Shown here: positions 6,746 through 14,403 of the stretch, one piece after another
Numbering within the stretch: the first letter of the stretch is position 1
Layout of the letters: each line of letters opens with the position of its first letter
Assembly (NCBI GenBank): GCA_934503195.1
Contig: CAKSVM010000048.1
Span: 1-24,004 of the forward strand
Direction of reading: 5' to 3'
DNA: 24,004 bases
From: an uncultured Eubacteriales bacterium
GTDB taxonomy: Bacteria > Bacillota > Clostridia > Oscillospirales > CAG-272
Translations under genes and position numbers: made by a program
Notes under the pieces: generated by a model
Databases searched by the model: none
Told to the model about the DNA's origin: nothing
What the model saw: only the letters and a program-made list of their open reading frames with translations

Positions 6746-7854
6746 TGGGAAAGATAAAGAAATTCATAAAAACCTATATCCCGCTCCCCGCGCTCATAAT
6801 GTATATCCTCGCGGCTGTTTCGGGAATAATATTCGCCGTCAGTGAGTTCTCGGTCGGGTTTTCCGACTTCTTCAACCGCTGTATCGGCGCGTTCGTGCGC
6901 GGGCTTCACGCGACTCTGACGAATCTGATACCCTTTTCGCTCGCCGAGTTTGTGATCGTCTCGATTCCGGTCTGGGTCGTCACGCTTGTCGTGATCTGTA
7001 TAAAGAAGATAAAGAGGTCGGTCACCGAGGGCTGGAGATTCCTCGCCGGACTTTCGGGCTTCGCGGCGTGGATGTACGTCGCGTTCGTGATGACGACGGC
7101 CGTCGCGTACAACGGCTCGACCCTCGCCGAAAAGCTCGGACTCGAACGCGCCAAGGTCAGCGTCGACGAGCTTAAGGCCACAGCGGAGTATATGCGCGAC
7201 AGGATGAACGAGGAGCTTGACTCTGTTGAGTTCGACTTCGGCGGAAGCTCGATTATGCCGTATCCGGTCAGCGAGATGAACGATAAGCTTCTCGAAGCGT
7301 ATGAAAAGATTTCGGACGAGTATTCCTTTGTCCCGCGGCTCTGGTCGAGGGTGAAGCAGGTCGCGCTCTCAGAGGCGATGACCTATACGCATATGTCGGG
7401 AATGTACACCTACTACACCGGAGAGGCGAATCTCAACATCAACTTTCCCGACTACAATCTCCCCTTCACGGCGGCGCATGAGCTTGCGCATCAGAGGGGA
7501 ATTCTCCCCGAGAACGAGGCGAACTTCATGGCCTTCCTTGTCTGTATCGCCTCCGACGACCCGTACATCCGCTACAGCGCGTACGCGAATATGGTCGAGT
7601 ATCTCGACAACGCGCTCTATTCGGCCGATTACGACACCTTCGCGGAAGTTTACACGTCGCTTGACAAGCGGTTCATCGGCGAGATGAGAGCCTATAACGA
7701 GTTCTTCGAGAAGTACCGCGAAAACGTCGCCGCGACGGTCAGCTCGGCCGCCAACGACACATATCTCAAGGCGCAGGGACAGACGGCCGGGGAACGGAGC
7801 TACGGAATGGTCGTCGATCTCGCCGTCGCGTGGTACAACGCTTTGAATCAGTGA
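6745..7854 (+). CDS. DUF3810 membrane-anchored putative zinc metallopeptidase
   Basis: 369 residues. Three N-terminal membrane spans (about 14-34, 64-86 and 102-122) are followed by a large domain outside the membrane. That domain has HELAH at 245-249 within PFTAAHELAHQRG and a likely third zinc ligand, Glu258, in PENEANF, giving a gluzincin-like HExxH...E site. Length and layout fit the DUF3810 family, whose substrate is unknown. It is coupled to the pseudouridine synthase by a TAATG overlap and followed after 9 bases by the NodB-like gene. Location between envelope genes and walRK suggests an extracytoplasmic role in the cell wall, by inference. Confidence 0.88.
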   Translation: MGKIKKFIKTYIPLPALIMYILAAVSGIIFAVSEFSVGFSDFFNRCIGAFVRGLHATLTNLIPFSLAEFVIVSIPVWVVTLVVICIKKIKRSVTEGWRFLAGLSGFAAWMYVAFVMTTAVAYNGSTLAEKLGLERAKVSVDELKATAEYMRDRMNEELDSVEFDFGGSSIMPYPVSEMNDKLLEAYEKISDEYSFVPRLWSRVKQVALSEAMTYTHMSGMYTYYTGEANLNINFPDYNLPFTAAHELAHQRGILPENEANFMAFLVCIASDDPYIRYSAYANMVEYLDNALYSADYDTFAEVYTSLDKRFIGEMRAYNEFFEKYRENVAATVSSAANDTYLKAQGQTAGERSYGMVVDLAVAWYNALNQ

Positions 7855-7863
7855 GGAGTCCTT

Positions 7864-9078
7864 ATGAAAAAAAAGAGAGTGAGCCTTATAAGCGGTCTTC
7901 TCTGCCTTTCGATAATCGTCGGGATTATCTACGCCGCGCGGATTGAGATACACGGCGTCTCGGGACCGCTTCTCTACTACAACGACAAGGTCTGGGAGCG
8001 CGAGGACAAGCTTCCGATAGTCAAGGTGCGGAGCATATATTACGTCCCGGCGGCGGTTTTCGGGCAGCTTGACGGCTTTGAGGTGCGTATGAACACGAAG
8101 CAGAAGACATTCATAATCGAATACAACGGCGGCGAGATGTTCCTCTCGTTCGACACGACGAGCGATTTCGCGCTGAGTCAGGACAACGATCAGATATATC
8201 TTCCGACCTATGAGTTCTACGGCGAGCGGTATGTGCCGTGGATGGATATCTGCAAGCGGTTCGGGCTGAAGTATGAGAGGCTTGTCAGCACCGTTACCGG
8301 GGAGGTCGCGCTCAGAATCAGCGACGGGAGCCAGAAGATCGAGTTCATCACGCTGATAAAGTCGAAGTATCCGGGATTCTACTATCCCGAGGAGAGTCAG
8401 ACGACGACCGGGCGCGATACGACGCGCGAAACGACCCCGGCGGTCACCGATCCGCCCGACACCGACGAGCCGAAGCCGGTTCTCACCGACCGGACGATTT
8501 ATATAACGATTGAGGACTCGCCGGGAGAGCACACGGGTGAGATACTTGAGGTCCTCGGACGGTACGGATACCACGCGACCTTTTTCGTCACCGGAAAGAA
8601 CATAATGGAGGATCCGACACTGCTTTCAAGGATTGTCTCGGAAGGGCATGAGATCGGACTTCACACGATGGATCCGTCGGAAAAATTTGCTGACGCCGGG
8701 GAGATTCTCGCCGACATTGAGGAGGAGAACGAGCTTATCTCGGGCTATATAAAGCGCAAATCGTCGATCTGGCGCGCGCCCGAAGGTTCGAAGAAGCTTT
8801 CCGTATTGAACCGCGCGGCCGAGATGGAGCTTAACCACGCCGGATATCTCGTCTGGGACTGGAATATCGAGGCGTCGGGAAGAACGGCCGAAAAAGCGGC
8901 CGAGAGCGTCATCGACGGAATCTGGGAGAACGAGACGGCGGTGATAAGGCTTGTCGAAGGGGAAAACACCGCGGAGATACTTGAAACGGTACTCGCATTC
9001 ATCGCCGAGAACGCCGGGGCCTGCGACGTAAGGTCAATCACGCCGGCTCTTTATGAATACAACCTGATCGCGTCGTGA
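7864..9078 (+). CDS. Membrane-anchored NodB-like (polysaccharide deacetylase) protein, probably catalytically impaired
   Basis: 404 residues. An N-terminal signal anchor (about 6-24) leads to an ectodomain at 30-170 with two repeats like copper amine oxidase N-terminal domains (IYYVPAAVFGQLDGFEV and RYVPWMDICKRFGLKYE). A Thr/Pro/Asp-rich linker (175-206) leads to a NodB-homology domain (210-404). Motif 1, normally TFDDGP, is TIEDSP at 215-220, so the catalytic base Asp is Glu217 while metal-ligand Asp218 remains. In motif 2 the first His (267, GLHTMD) is kept but the second His is Pro271. The RxPxG motif is kept as RAPEG (304-308). With one metal ligand missing, a binding or sensing role seems as likely as peptidoglycan deacetylation. 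Good GAGGAG site 5 bases before ATG. It lies between the DUF3810 gene and walR. Confidence 0.85.
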   Translation: MKKKRVSLISGLLCLSIIVGIIYAARIEIHGVSGPLLYYNDKVWEREDKLPIVKVRSIYYVPAAVFGQLDGFEVRMNTKQKTFIIEYNGGEMFLSFDTTSDFALSQDNDQIYLPTYEFYGERYVPWMDICKRFGLKYERLVSTVTGEVALRISDGSQKIEFITLIKSKYPGFYYPEESQTTTGRDTTRETTPAVTDPPDTDEPKPVLTDRTIYITIEDSPGEHTGEILEVLGRYGYHATFFVTGKNIMEDPTLLSRIVSEGHEIGLHTMDPSEKFADAGEILADIEEENELISGYIKRKSSIWRAPEGSKKLSVLNRAAEMELNHAGYLVWDWNIEASGRTAEKAAESVIDGIWENETAVIRLVEGENTAEILETVLAFIAENAGACDVRSITPALYEYNLIAS

Positions 9079-9120
9079 ACGGCAAAGATCCGGTTCACTG
9101 GAAAATCAAGGAGGAATAAA

Positions 9121-9831
9121 ATGCCTGAGCAGAAAAGGAAACGCGTCCTCGTCGTTGAGGACGAAAAGAATATCGCGACCCTCCTCGCCTATAACCTCAT
9201 GCAGGCCGGGTACGGCTATGACGTCGCCACGGACGGCGAGGAAGGCCTCAGAAAGGCTCTGACCGGGGGCTTTGACCTGATTCTTCTCGATCTCATGCTT
9301 CCGAAGATGGACGGCTTTGAGGTCTGCCGGAGGATCCGCGAGCGGCTTGACACGCCGATAATCATCGCGACCGCCAGAGTCGAGGAGGTCGACAAGGTAA
9401 TGGGACTTGACATCGGTGCGGACGATTACGTTACGAAGCCCTTCCCGATGAACGAACTCATGGCGCGGATCAAGGCGAATATCCGACGCTCGTCAAACGA
9501 CGTCATAAATTCCCCGGCGAACGACCCGAACAATTTAATAAAGATCCGCGGGCTGGAGATCGATCAGGCGAAGTGTCAGGTCACGCGCGACGGGGAGATA
9601 CTCGACCTCACGAAGAAGGAGTACGAGCTTTTAACCTTCATGGCGAAGAATCAGGGGACGATCTATTCCCGCGAGCAGCTTCTTGAGGCGGTCTGGGGCT
9701 ACGAGGGCTTCTACGGCGATACGTCGAGCGTCGACGTCACGGTCAGCCGCCTGCGTTCAAAGCTCGAAAAGGACGCCGGAAAGCCCGAATACCTCTTCAC
9801 CAAGCGCGGAATGGGGTATTATATAAGATAG
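9121..9831 (+). CDS. walR: WalR (YycF) response regulator
   Basis: 236 residues, OmpR/PhoB class. Receiver domain 8-122 with acidic pocket Glu13-Asp14, phosphoacceptor Asp57 in LILLDLMLP, Thr85 and Lys107 (TKPF). The C-terminal winged helix runs from about 137 to 236, with EILDLTKKEYELLTFMA, the segment starting YSREQLLEAVWGY, and VDVTVSRLRSKLE. The usual MLTA stretch before the Thr is IIATA here. Identity as WalR rests mainly on the following walK, yycH and yycI. It controls cell-wall metabolism genes by binding TGTWAH-N5-TGTWAH. AAGGAGG lies 6 bases before the ATG. The 42-base gap upstream shows no promoter, so co-transcription with the NodB-like gene is likely. Confidence 0.92.
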   Translation: MPEQKRKRVLVVEDEKNIATLLAYNLMQAGYGYDVATDGEEGLRKALTGGFDLILLDLMLPKMDGFEVCRRIRERLDTPIIIATARVEEVDKVMGLDIGADDYVTKPFPMNELMARIKANIRRSSNDVINSPANDPNNLIKIRGLEIDQAKCQVTRDGEILDLTKKEYELLTFMAKNQGTIYSREQLLEAVWGYEGFYGDTSSVDVTVSRLRSKLEKDAGKPEYLFTKRGMGYYIR

Positions 9832-9835
9832 TCCG

Positions 9836-11638
9836 ATGTACAACAGCCTTTATTTCAAGATAATCCTGATCCTTGTCATCTTCATGATGACCGTCATGTG
9901 CGTCATCGGAACGATACTGATAAACAACGTCAACAGCTTCTATATGGATCAGTTCACGACGACGATGGATCGGAATTTCGCGTCGGACGGACAGTTATGC
10001 GGCGAGCTTCGCTCCGCGCTGTCAGAATCCGACTTTGCCGCCGAACAGTTCGGGATTCTGAACTCCTACAGCGGAATTCTCGGCATTGACGAATACCGCG
10101 ACTTCTATATCCTCGACGAAAACGGCGAATATCTCGAAGGCTCTGACGATCAGCGAGGAACCTCGCTTAAGAAGACCGCGAATCTTATCGCCGCGATGAA
10201 GGGCGAGCCGGTCAACACCCAGCCGCTCGGCTCGGATTTCGCCGACTACGCGATAAAGCTCGAAAACTCTGAGCGCGGGAGCATAATCTACATCCGCGAC
10301 TCGATGGACGAGATGCAGCAGTTCACGTGGCGGCTTTTCGCGATAATCATTCAGGCACTGATGTTCGGACTGATCTTCGCGATAATACTGGCCTTCGTCC
10401 TCTCAAAGGCGATCACCTCGCCGATACAGTCGCTGACAAGGAGCGCGAAGCTCATCGCGAAGGGAGAGTTCTCAAGCGAGATTGACGTCCATTCGCATGA
10501 CGAGATCGGAACGCTCTCCGACACCTTCAATTACATGAAGAACACGCTGAAGAACACGCTTGACGAGGTCTCGGGCGAGCATCAGAAGCTGGAGACGCTC
10601 TTCACGTATCTCCGCGACGGAGTCGTCGCCTTCACCGAGGACGGAAAGGTCATGCACATAAACCAGAGCTTCATGGATCTTTTGGGCGACAAATACGACG
10701 CGGATTTCAGCTTTTCCAAACTTATCACGCTCTTCGGACTCGACTACTCGCCCGATTTTGACGTCGAGTACGTCGACCGCGACAATAAGGGCGAGGGCTT
10801 TTCGGCGAGCGACGTGATGTTCGACGGAAAGGTGCTTGACGTAAACTTCGGCAAGCTTCATTACACGGCCGAGAACTCACAGCACGACGGAATCCTCGCC
10901 GTCATCCACGACGAGACCGGACGCTATGAGCTTGACAGGTCGAGACGCGAGTTCGTCGCGAACGTGTCGCATGAGATGAGAACGCCGCTGACCAGCATCA
11001 AGGGCGCGTGCGAGACGATTCTTAACGACCGCGGGATGGCTCCCGACATGGAGGAGTTCTTCCTTCACATGGCGGTCGACGAGTGCGATCGTATGACCAG
11101 AATCGTCTCGGATCTTCTTGTCCTTTCGAGACTCGACAACAAGCGCACGCAGTGGCATATCCAGAGCTTCGACACCGACAAGGCACTGACGCATATCTGC
11201 GAGGTCATGAAGGTCGACGCCGACGCACATTCACATGAGCTTGTCTACTCGCCCGAAAGACCGCTTCCGACGATCACCGCCGACCGCGAGAGGGTCGAGC
11301 AGGTCATGATAAACATCCTCTCGAACGCGATAAAGTATACCCCCGACGGCGGAAAAATCGAGCTTTCGGCAAGGGGCGTTCCGGGCGGAATCTCGATGAC
11401 CGTCCGCGACAACGGAATCGGAATCCCCGAGGAGGACATTCCGCATCTCTTCGAGAGATTCTACAGAGTCGAGAAGTCGCGCACGACCGAGACGGGCGGA
11501 ACCGGACTGGGACTCGCGATCGCCAAAGAGATCGTCGAGGCGCACGGGGGATCGATTTCGATTACGAGTGAGCTTGGAAAAGGTTCGGCCGTGACCGTTT
11601 TCCTGCCTGATGAGACAAAACTGAAAACCACGGCGTAA
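9836..11638 (+). CDS. walK: WalK (YycG) sensor histidine kinase
   Basis: 600 residues. Membrane spans at about 8-30 and 166-190 enclose a 135-residue extracellular sensor. Then come a HAMP linker (about 190-242), a PAS domain (about 250-345) and the kinase core. The H-box is FVANVSHEMRTPLTS with phosphorylated His379. The N-box is NILSNAIKYTP, and the ATP lid motifs are DNGIGIP and GGTGLGLAI. This TM-sensor-TM-HAMP-PAS layout is that of WalK, which phosphorylates WalR in response to cell-wall state. It begins 4 bases after the walR stop with only a weak ribosome-binding site, so its translation is probably coupled to walR. Confidence 0.93.
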   Translation: MYNSLYFKIILILVIFMMTVMCVIGTILINNVNSFYMDQFTTTMDRNFASDGQLCGELRSALSESDFAAEQFGILNSYSGILGIDEYRDFYILDENGEYLEGSDDQRGTSLKKTANLIAAMKGEPVNTQPLGSDFADYAIKLENSERGSIIYIRDSMDEMQQFTWRLFAIIIQALMFGLIFAIILAFVLSKAITSPIQSLTRSAKLIAKGEFSSEIDVHSHDEIGTLSDTFNYMKNTLKNTLDEVSGEHQKLETLFTYLRDGVVAFTEDGKVMHINQSFMDLLGDKYDADFSFSKLITLFGLDYSPDFDVEYVDRDNKGEGFSASDVMFDGKVLDVNFGKLHYTAENSQHDGILAVIHDETGRYELDRSRREFVANVSHEMRTPLTSIKGACETILNDRGMAPDMEEFFLHMAVDECDRMTRIVSDLLVLSRLDNKRTQWHIQSFDTDKALTHICEVMKVDADAHSHELVYSPERPLPTITADRERVEQVMINILSNAIKYTPDGGKIELSARGVPGGISMTVRDNGIGIPEEDIPHLFERFYRVEKSRTTETGGTGLGLAIAKEIVEAHGGSISITSELGKGSAVTVFLPDETKLKTTA

Positions 11639-11662
11639 AACGAATGAAGGGAGGAGTCGGGA

Positions 11663-13168
11663 ATGAAAACCACCGATAAGAAATCATCCGCGATGGCCGA
11701 GACCGTGAAGACACTGCTTCTCGTCCTGCTCACACTGAGTATGCTCGCGCTGATCGTCGTCTATATCGGCGGGACGCATATCTACCAGAGCATGACCGAC
11801 ACGGGCGAAAAACGCGTCTTCGACAAGCTCTGGAGCGTTCAGGGCGGACAGCGTTCCGAGGGACTCGACCAGTCAAGACTCCTCCCCGAGACGGTTGCCT
11901 TCCGGCGGGGCGGAAGGCGGGTCGGGACGGCCGATCTCGAATCGACAAAGGCACTCTATGAACAGATCGCGCCCTGCGTACTCGAACTCTTCGGTGCGGG
12001 TTCGCACGTCGAGCAGCTCCCCGAGGGAGAGGGAAAGCTCCGCTATTCCGAGGCTCTTTCGGGCAGTGAGTTCATTTACGTTAAATATCACGAGCCGACC
12101 TTATATCAGTTCATCTACGCCTACGCGTCGGGAAAGCTAACCATCCTTGAAGGCGGCGCGGCGGTCTTTTCACCGCTTCGGGAGAAAGCCGACGCTGACA
12201 AAAGCTCCGGCGGGGATCCGGGAGTCTATATCTCCGAGCTTGTGATAATCCCCGAGAGCGACGTGGCGGCGCATAGATTCGTCGCGGTCGCAAGAGACGC
12301 CGAGGGAAATTACTACCGGTTCCGCCGCGATCCCGACGCCACCGCGTCCGAGTTTCATATAGCGAAGCTCAGCGACGCGGCGTCAAAGCTGTCGACCGTC
12401 CCGGTGAGCTTCCCGTCCGACGCCGACGGAACCGCGTTCCTTGACAGTCTCGCGCCGATTCCGGCCGCTGAGCTTGAAAGCCGCGACATAGAGTCGGCTC
12501 TGACCGATACCTCCGACGAAAGCCTTACAGACGGGATTCTCCGTCTCTTCGGCTACAACCCCGACAAGACCGGAGAGGCCGGAAACGGCATATTCTACGA
12601 TTCGCACAGCCTCATAAGGCTTGAAGAAGGGAAGCTCTCCTATCAGTCGGCCGACCGGAACTCGGGAGTGGCGATATCCTCGCTTCTCGGCTACACCGCC
12701 GACGACGGATACGGACTCTTTGACAAGCTGGCGGCGGTCGATTCGCTGATCACAAGGCTTTCCGCGCTCTCAAAATCGCTTGTGGGCGGCGAGGCGTCGC
12801 TCTGCCTTGGAAATGTGTATACCGACGACGGACTTCTCGTCTACGAGTATTTCTACACTTATGACAATATCCGCGTCTCGGGGGGAGCGGCGGTGCGCGC
12901 TGAGTTCGGTCAGGATTCGCTCTGCGCGTTTGAGATGACCGCGGTGAGCTTTTCGACTTTGGAGACGCGGACGCTCTGCCCCGAACCGTCGTATATCGCG
13001 AGAAAGCTTAATATGATCGGCACTCTGCCCGACGGCGTTTCGGACGCCTTCGCGCGAAGGGTTTACGAGGACGGAAAGGCCGTCTGGAAGATCTTCTTCA
13101 AAGACGATGCCGATTCCGCGCAGAAGCCTGTTGTCCTGAGCGCGGCGAAGAGAAGCTTCTTCGGCTGA
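11663..13168 (+). CDS. yycH: YycH (WalH) regulator of the WalRK system
   Basis: 501 residues with a single N-terminal membrane span (about 17-37, LLLVLLTLSMLALIVVYIGG) and a large extracytoplasmic remainder. Sequence similarity to known YycH is hard to judge by eye; the assignment uses topology, length and position between walK and yycI. In Bacillus subtilis YycH and YycI bind WalK through their membrane helices and restrain it; in Staphylococcus aureus they act positively. GGGAGGAG lies 6 bases before the ATG. The 24-base gap after walK has no terminator. Confidence 0.85.
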   Translation: MKTTDKKSSAMAETVKTLLLVLLTLSMLALIVVYIGGTHIYQSMTDTGEKRVFDKLWSVQGGQRSEGLDQSRLLPETVAFRRGGRRVGTADLESTKALYEQIAPCVLELFGAGSHVEQLPEGEGKLRYSEALSGSEFIYVKYHEPTLYQFIYAYASGKLTILEGGAAVFSPLREKADADKSSGGDPGVYISELVIIPESDVAAHRFVAVARDAEGNYYRFRRDPDATASEFHIAKLSDAASKLSTVPVSFPSDADGTAFLDSLAPIPAAELESRDIESALTDTSDESLTDGILRLFGYNPDKTGEAGNGIFYDSHSLIRLEEGKLSYQSADRNSGVAISSLLGYTADDGYGLFDKLAAVDSLITRLSALSKSLVGGEASLCLGNVYTDDGLLVYEYFYTYDNIRVSGGAAVRAEFGQDSLCAFEMTAVSFSTLETRTLCPEPSYIARKLNMIGTLPDGVSDAFARRVYEDGKAVWKIFFKDDADSAQKPVVLSAAKRSFFG

Positions 13169-13192
13169 TGAACGAAAAAAAGGAGAACCAAA

Positions 13193-13234
13193 ATGAGACA
13201 TGACCGGAAAGGCATGAAAAAAGGCGGCTTATGA
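13193..13234 (+). CDS. 13-codon mini-ORF overlapping the yycI start
   Basis: MRHDRKGMKKGGL, a highly basic 13-residue frame. AAGGAG lies 7 bases before its ATG, a better ribosome-binding site than that of yycI itself. Its TGA (13232-13234) overlaps the yycI ATG (13231-13233) in an ATGA junction, the classic layout for coupled translation. It may serve only to bring ribosomes to yycI, or make a small peptide. No relatives recognised. Confidence 0.45.
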   Translation: MRHDRKGMKKGGL

Positions 13235-14199
13235 ACTGGGCTTCGGTAAAGAATCTGCTTATCCTGATGCTGGTTCTGGCGAACGTGTTCTTACTTTACA
13301 ACATTTTCGTTCAGAATCGCACGAGGAGCTATATAAGCGAGTCCGAGCTTCGCGACGCGGCGGGGCTTATTTCGGGGCGCGGGCAGGAGATCGGGCTTTC
13401 CGGAATCCCGCTCGGACGCTTTGACATGGCGATATACGAGAGCTCGTATCCCGGCGACGAGAGCTATTATAAATCGGTCGCGGCGCGTATTTCGGGCGAC
13501 ACTGAGATGAGAGTCTATCCGATGCCCGACGGCTCTACGCGCGTCTCGGCCGGGCAGAGCGGAGAATCGGTGAATTTTGAGTTCACGAAGGATTTCAGCT
13601 TTGTCTTCTGGAACGATGACAATCCTGAAAGCGCGGCATATACTGACATTACGGCGGACGATTTCGTCGAAAAGATAGAAAGCGGCGAGGAACTGACGAG
13701 AACCCGGCTCGCGGCACTTTCGAAGCTGGCGATCGCTTTTCTCGGAACGGCCGACGACGAGACCGGGCTTTCGGCTCTTATCGAGGGCGGATACCGCGGC
13801 ACTGATGGAAGCTCATATGTCGTCGTGTCGCAGAGGCTTTCGGACGCACCGGTATTCCGCCACCGCGTGGTCTGCGTGTTTGAGGGCGGGGAGCTTGTCG
13901 CGGCCGTCGGACGCTGGTATTTCGGAAAGACCGGGGCGAGCTACGACTATGAGTTCTACGACCAGATAAACATACTCTTCGCCAATCTCCGCGACCTTGA
14001 GTCGGAGCGGGAGAGCACGGACGAGAAGCTTCCGAGGGTCGTTTCGATGTCGTCCTGCGTCGCGGCGTATATGGATCCCGACAAGACCGCGCTCTACTTC
14101 ATCCCCGCGTGGGAGATAACGCACGACGACGGCCGCGTGATCGTCTACAACGCCGCTCAGAATACGCGTTATTACAGCGGAGAGACGGCGCGGCAGTGA
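13231..14199 (+). CDS. yycI: YycI (WalI) regulator of the WalRK system
   Basis: 322 residues. It opens MNWASVKNLLILMLVLANVF, the hallmark YycI start: a Trp-containing cytoplasmic tip, then one membrane helix to about residue 26. The rest is an extracytoplasmic domain. YycI partners YycH to modulate WalK at the membrane. The ATG sits inside the mini-ORF stop (ATGA), with only a weak GGCGG upstream, suggesting coupled translation. It is the last gene of the run. No clear terminator follows; the AT-rich stretch 14200-14260 instead contains WalR-type half-sites and the murA promoter. Confidence 0.88.
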   Translation: MNWASVKNLLILMLVLANVFLLYNIFVQNRTRSYISESELRDAAGLISGRGQEIGLSGIPLGRFDMAIYESSYPGDESYYKSVAARISGDTEMRVYPMPDGSTRVSAGQSGESVNFEFTKDFSFVFWNDDNPESAAYTDITADDFVEKIESGEELTRTRLAALSKLAIAFLGTADDETGLSALIEGGYRGTDGSSYVVVSQRLSDAPVFRHRVVCVFEGGELVAAVGRWYFGKTGASYDYEFYDQINILFANLRDLESERESTDEKLPRVVSMSSCVAAYMDPDKTALYFIPAWEITHDDGRVIVYNAAQNTRYYSGETARQ

Positions 14200-14225
14200 C
14201 GAAAAATCATTTTGTAAATCTTAAT

Positions 14226-14242
14226 TGTAAAAAATCTGTTAA
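14226..14242 (+). promoter_or_regulatory. Predicted WalR box upstream of murA
   Basis: TGTAAA (14226-14231), five bases, TGTTAA (14237-14242). This matches the known WalR box TGTWAH-N5-TGTWAH at every defined position. A third half-site TGTAAA lies at 14213-14218. The box ends 5 bases before the -35 region of the murA promoter, the position where PhoB-type regulators usually activate, and that promoter has a poor -35. Direct control of murA by WalR is inferred. Confidence 0.6.
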
Positions 14243-14247
14243 AGTAC

Positions 14248-14276
14248 TTCCATTCAAGGCGTATAAATGGTATAAT
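14248..14276 (+). promoter_or_regulatory. Extended -10 promoter of murA
   Basis: TATAAT (14271-14276) preceded by TGG; the -35 position at 17-base spacing reads TTCCAT (14248-14253), a weak match. Start near 14283. A consensus -10 with a poor -35 is typical of an activator-dependent promoter, fitting the WalR box just upstream. Confidence 0.7.
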
Positions 14277-14403
14277 ATTATCCGGATAATCAGCACTTTC
14301 TGAGGATGTATCCCGGATTCATCCCGGATGTATCCGTGCTATTCAGAAACAAACCCCGCGTAAGATTCACACCGCGCGGGAAAATATATATAGTAGGTAG
14401 CTA
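14277..14403 (+). promoter_or_regulatory. murA leader with a palindrome array
   Basis: A perfect 14-bp palindrome ATTATCCGGATAAT (14277-14290) spans the transcription start. Three GGATNNATCC palindromes follow at 14304-14313, 14315-14324 and 14326-14335, repeating every 11 bp (one helical turn). As RNA, copies 1 and 3 can pair over 10 bp (two G-U) and are flanked by AGCAC/GTGCT (14292-14296 with 14336-14340). The leader therefore could be an operator array or an RNA structure. A short GC hairpin (CCCGCG/CGCGGG, about 14355-14380) precedes the murA start. Confidence 0.5.

Noticed and set aside
7369..8574. A 401-codon open frame on the minus strand across the DUF3810 and NodB-like genes
   Set aside because: It spans two real genes on the opposite strand, is rich in Arg, Val, Leu and Glu typical of shadow frames, and has no recognisable domain or ribosome-binding site.
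14213..14231. WalR box formed by the two TGTAAA half-sites at 14213 and 14226
   Set aside because: The half-sites are 7 bases apart, not 5; only the pair 14226 and 14237 fits the consensus.
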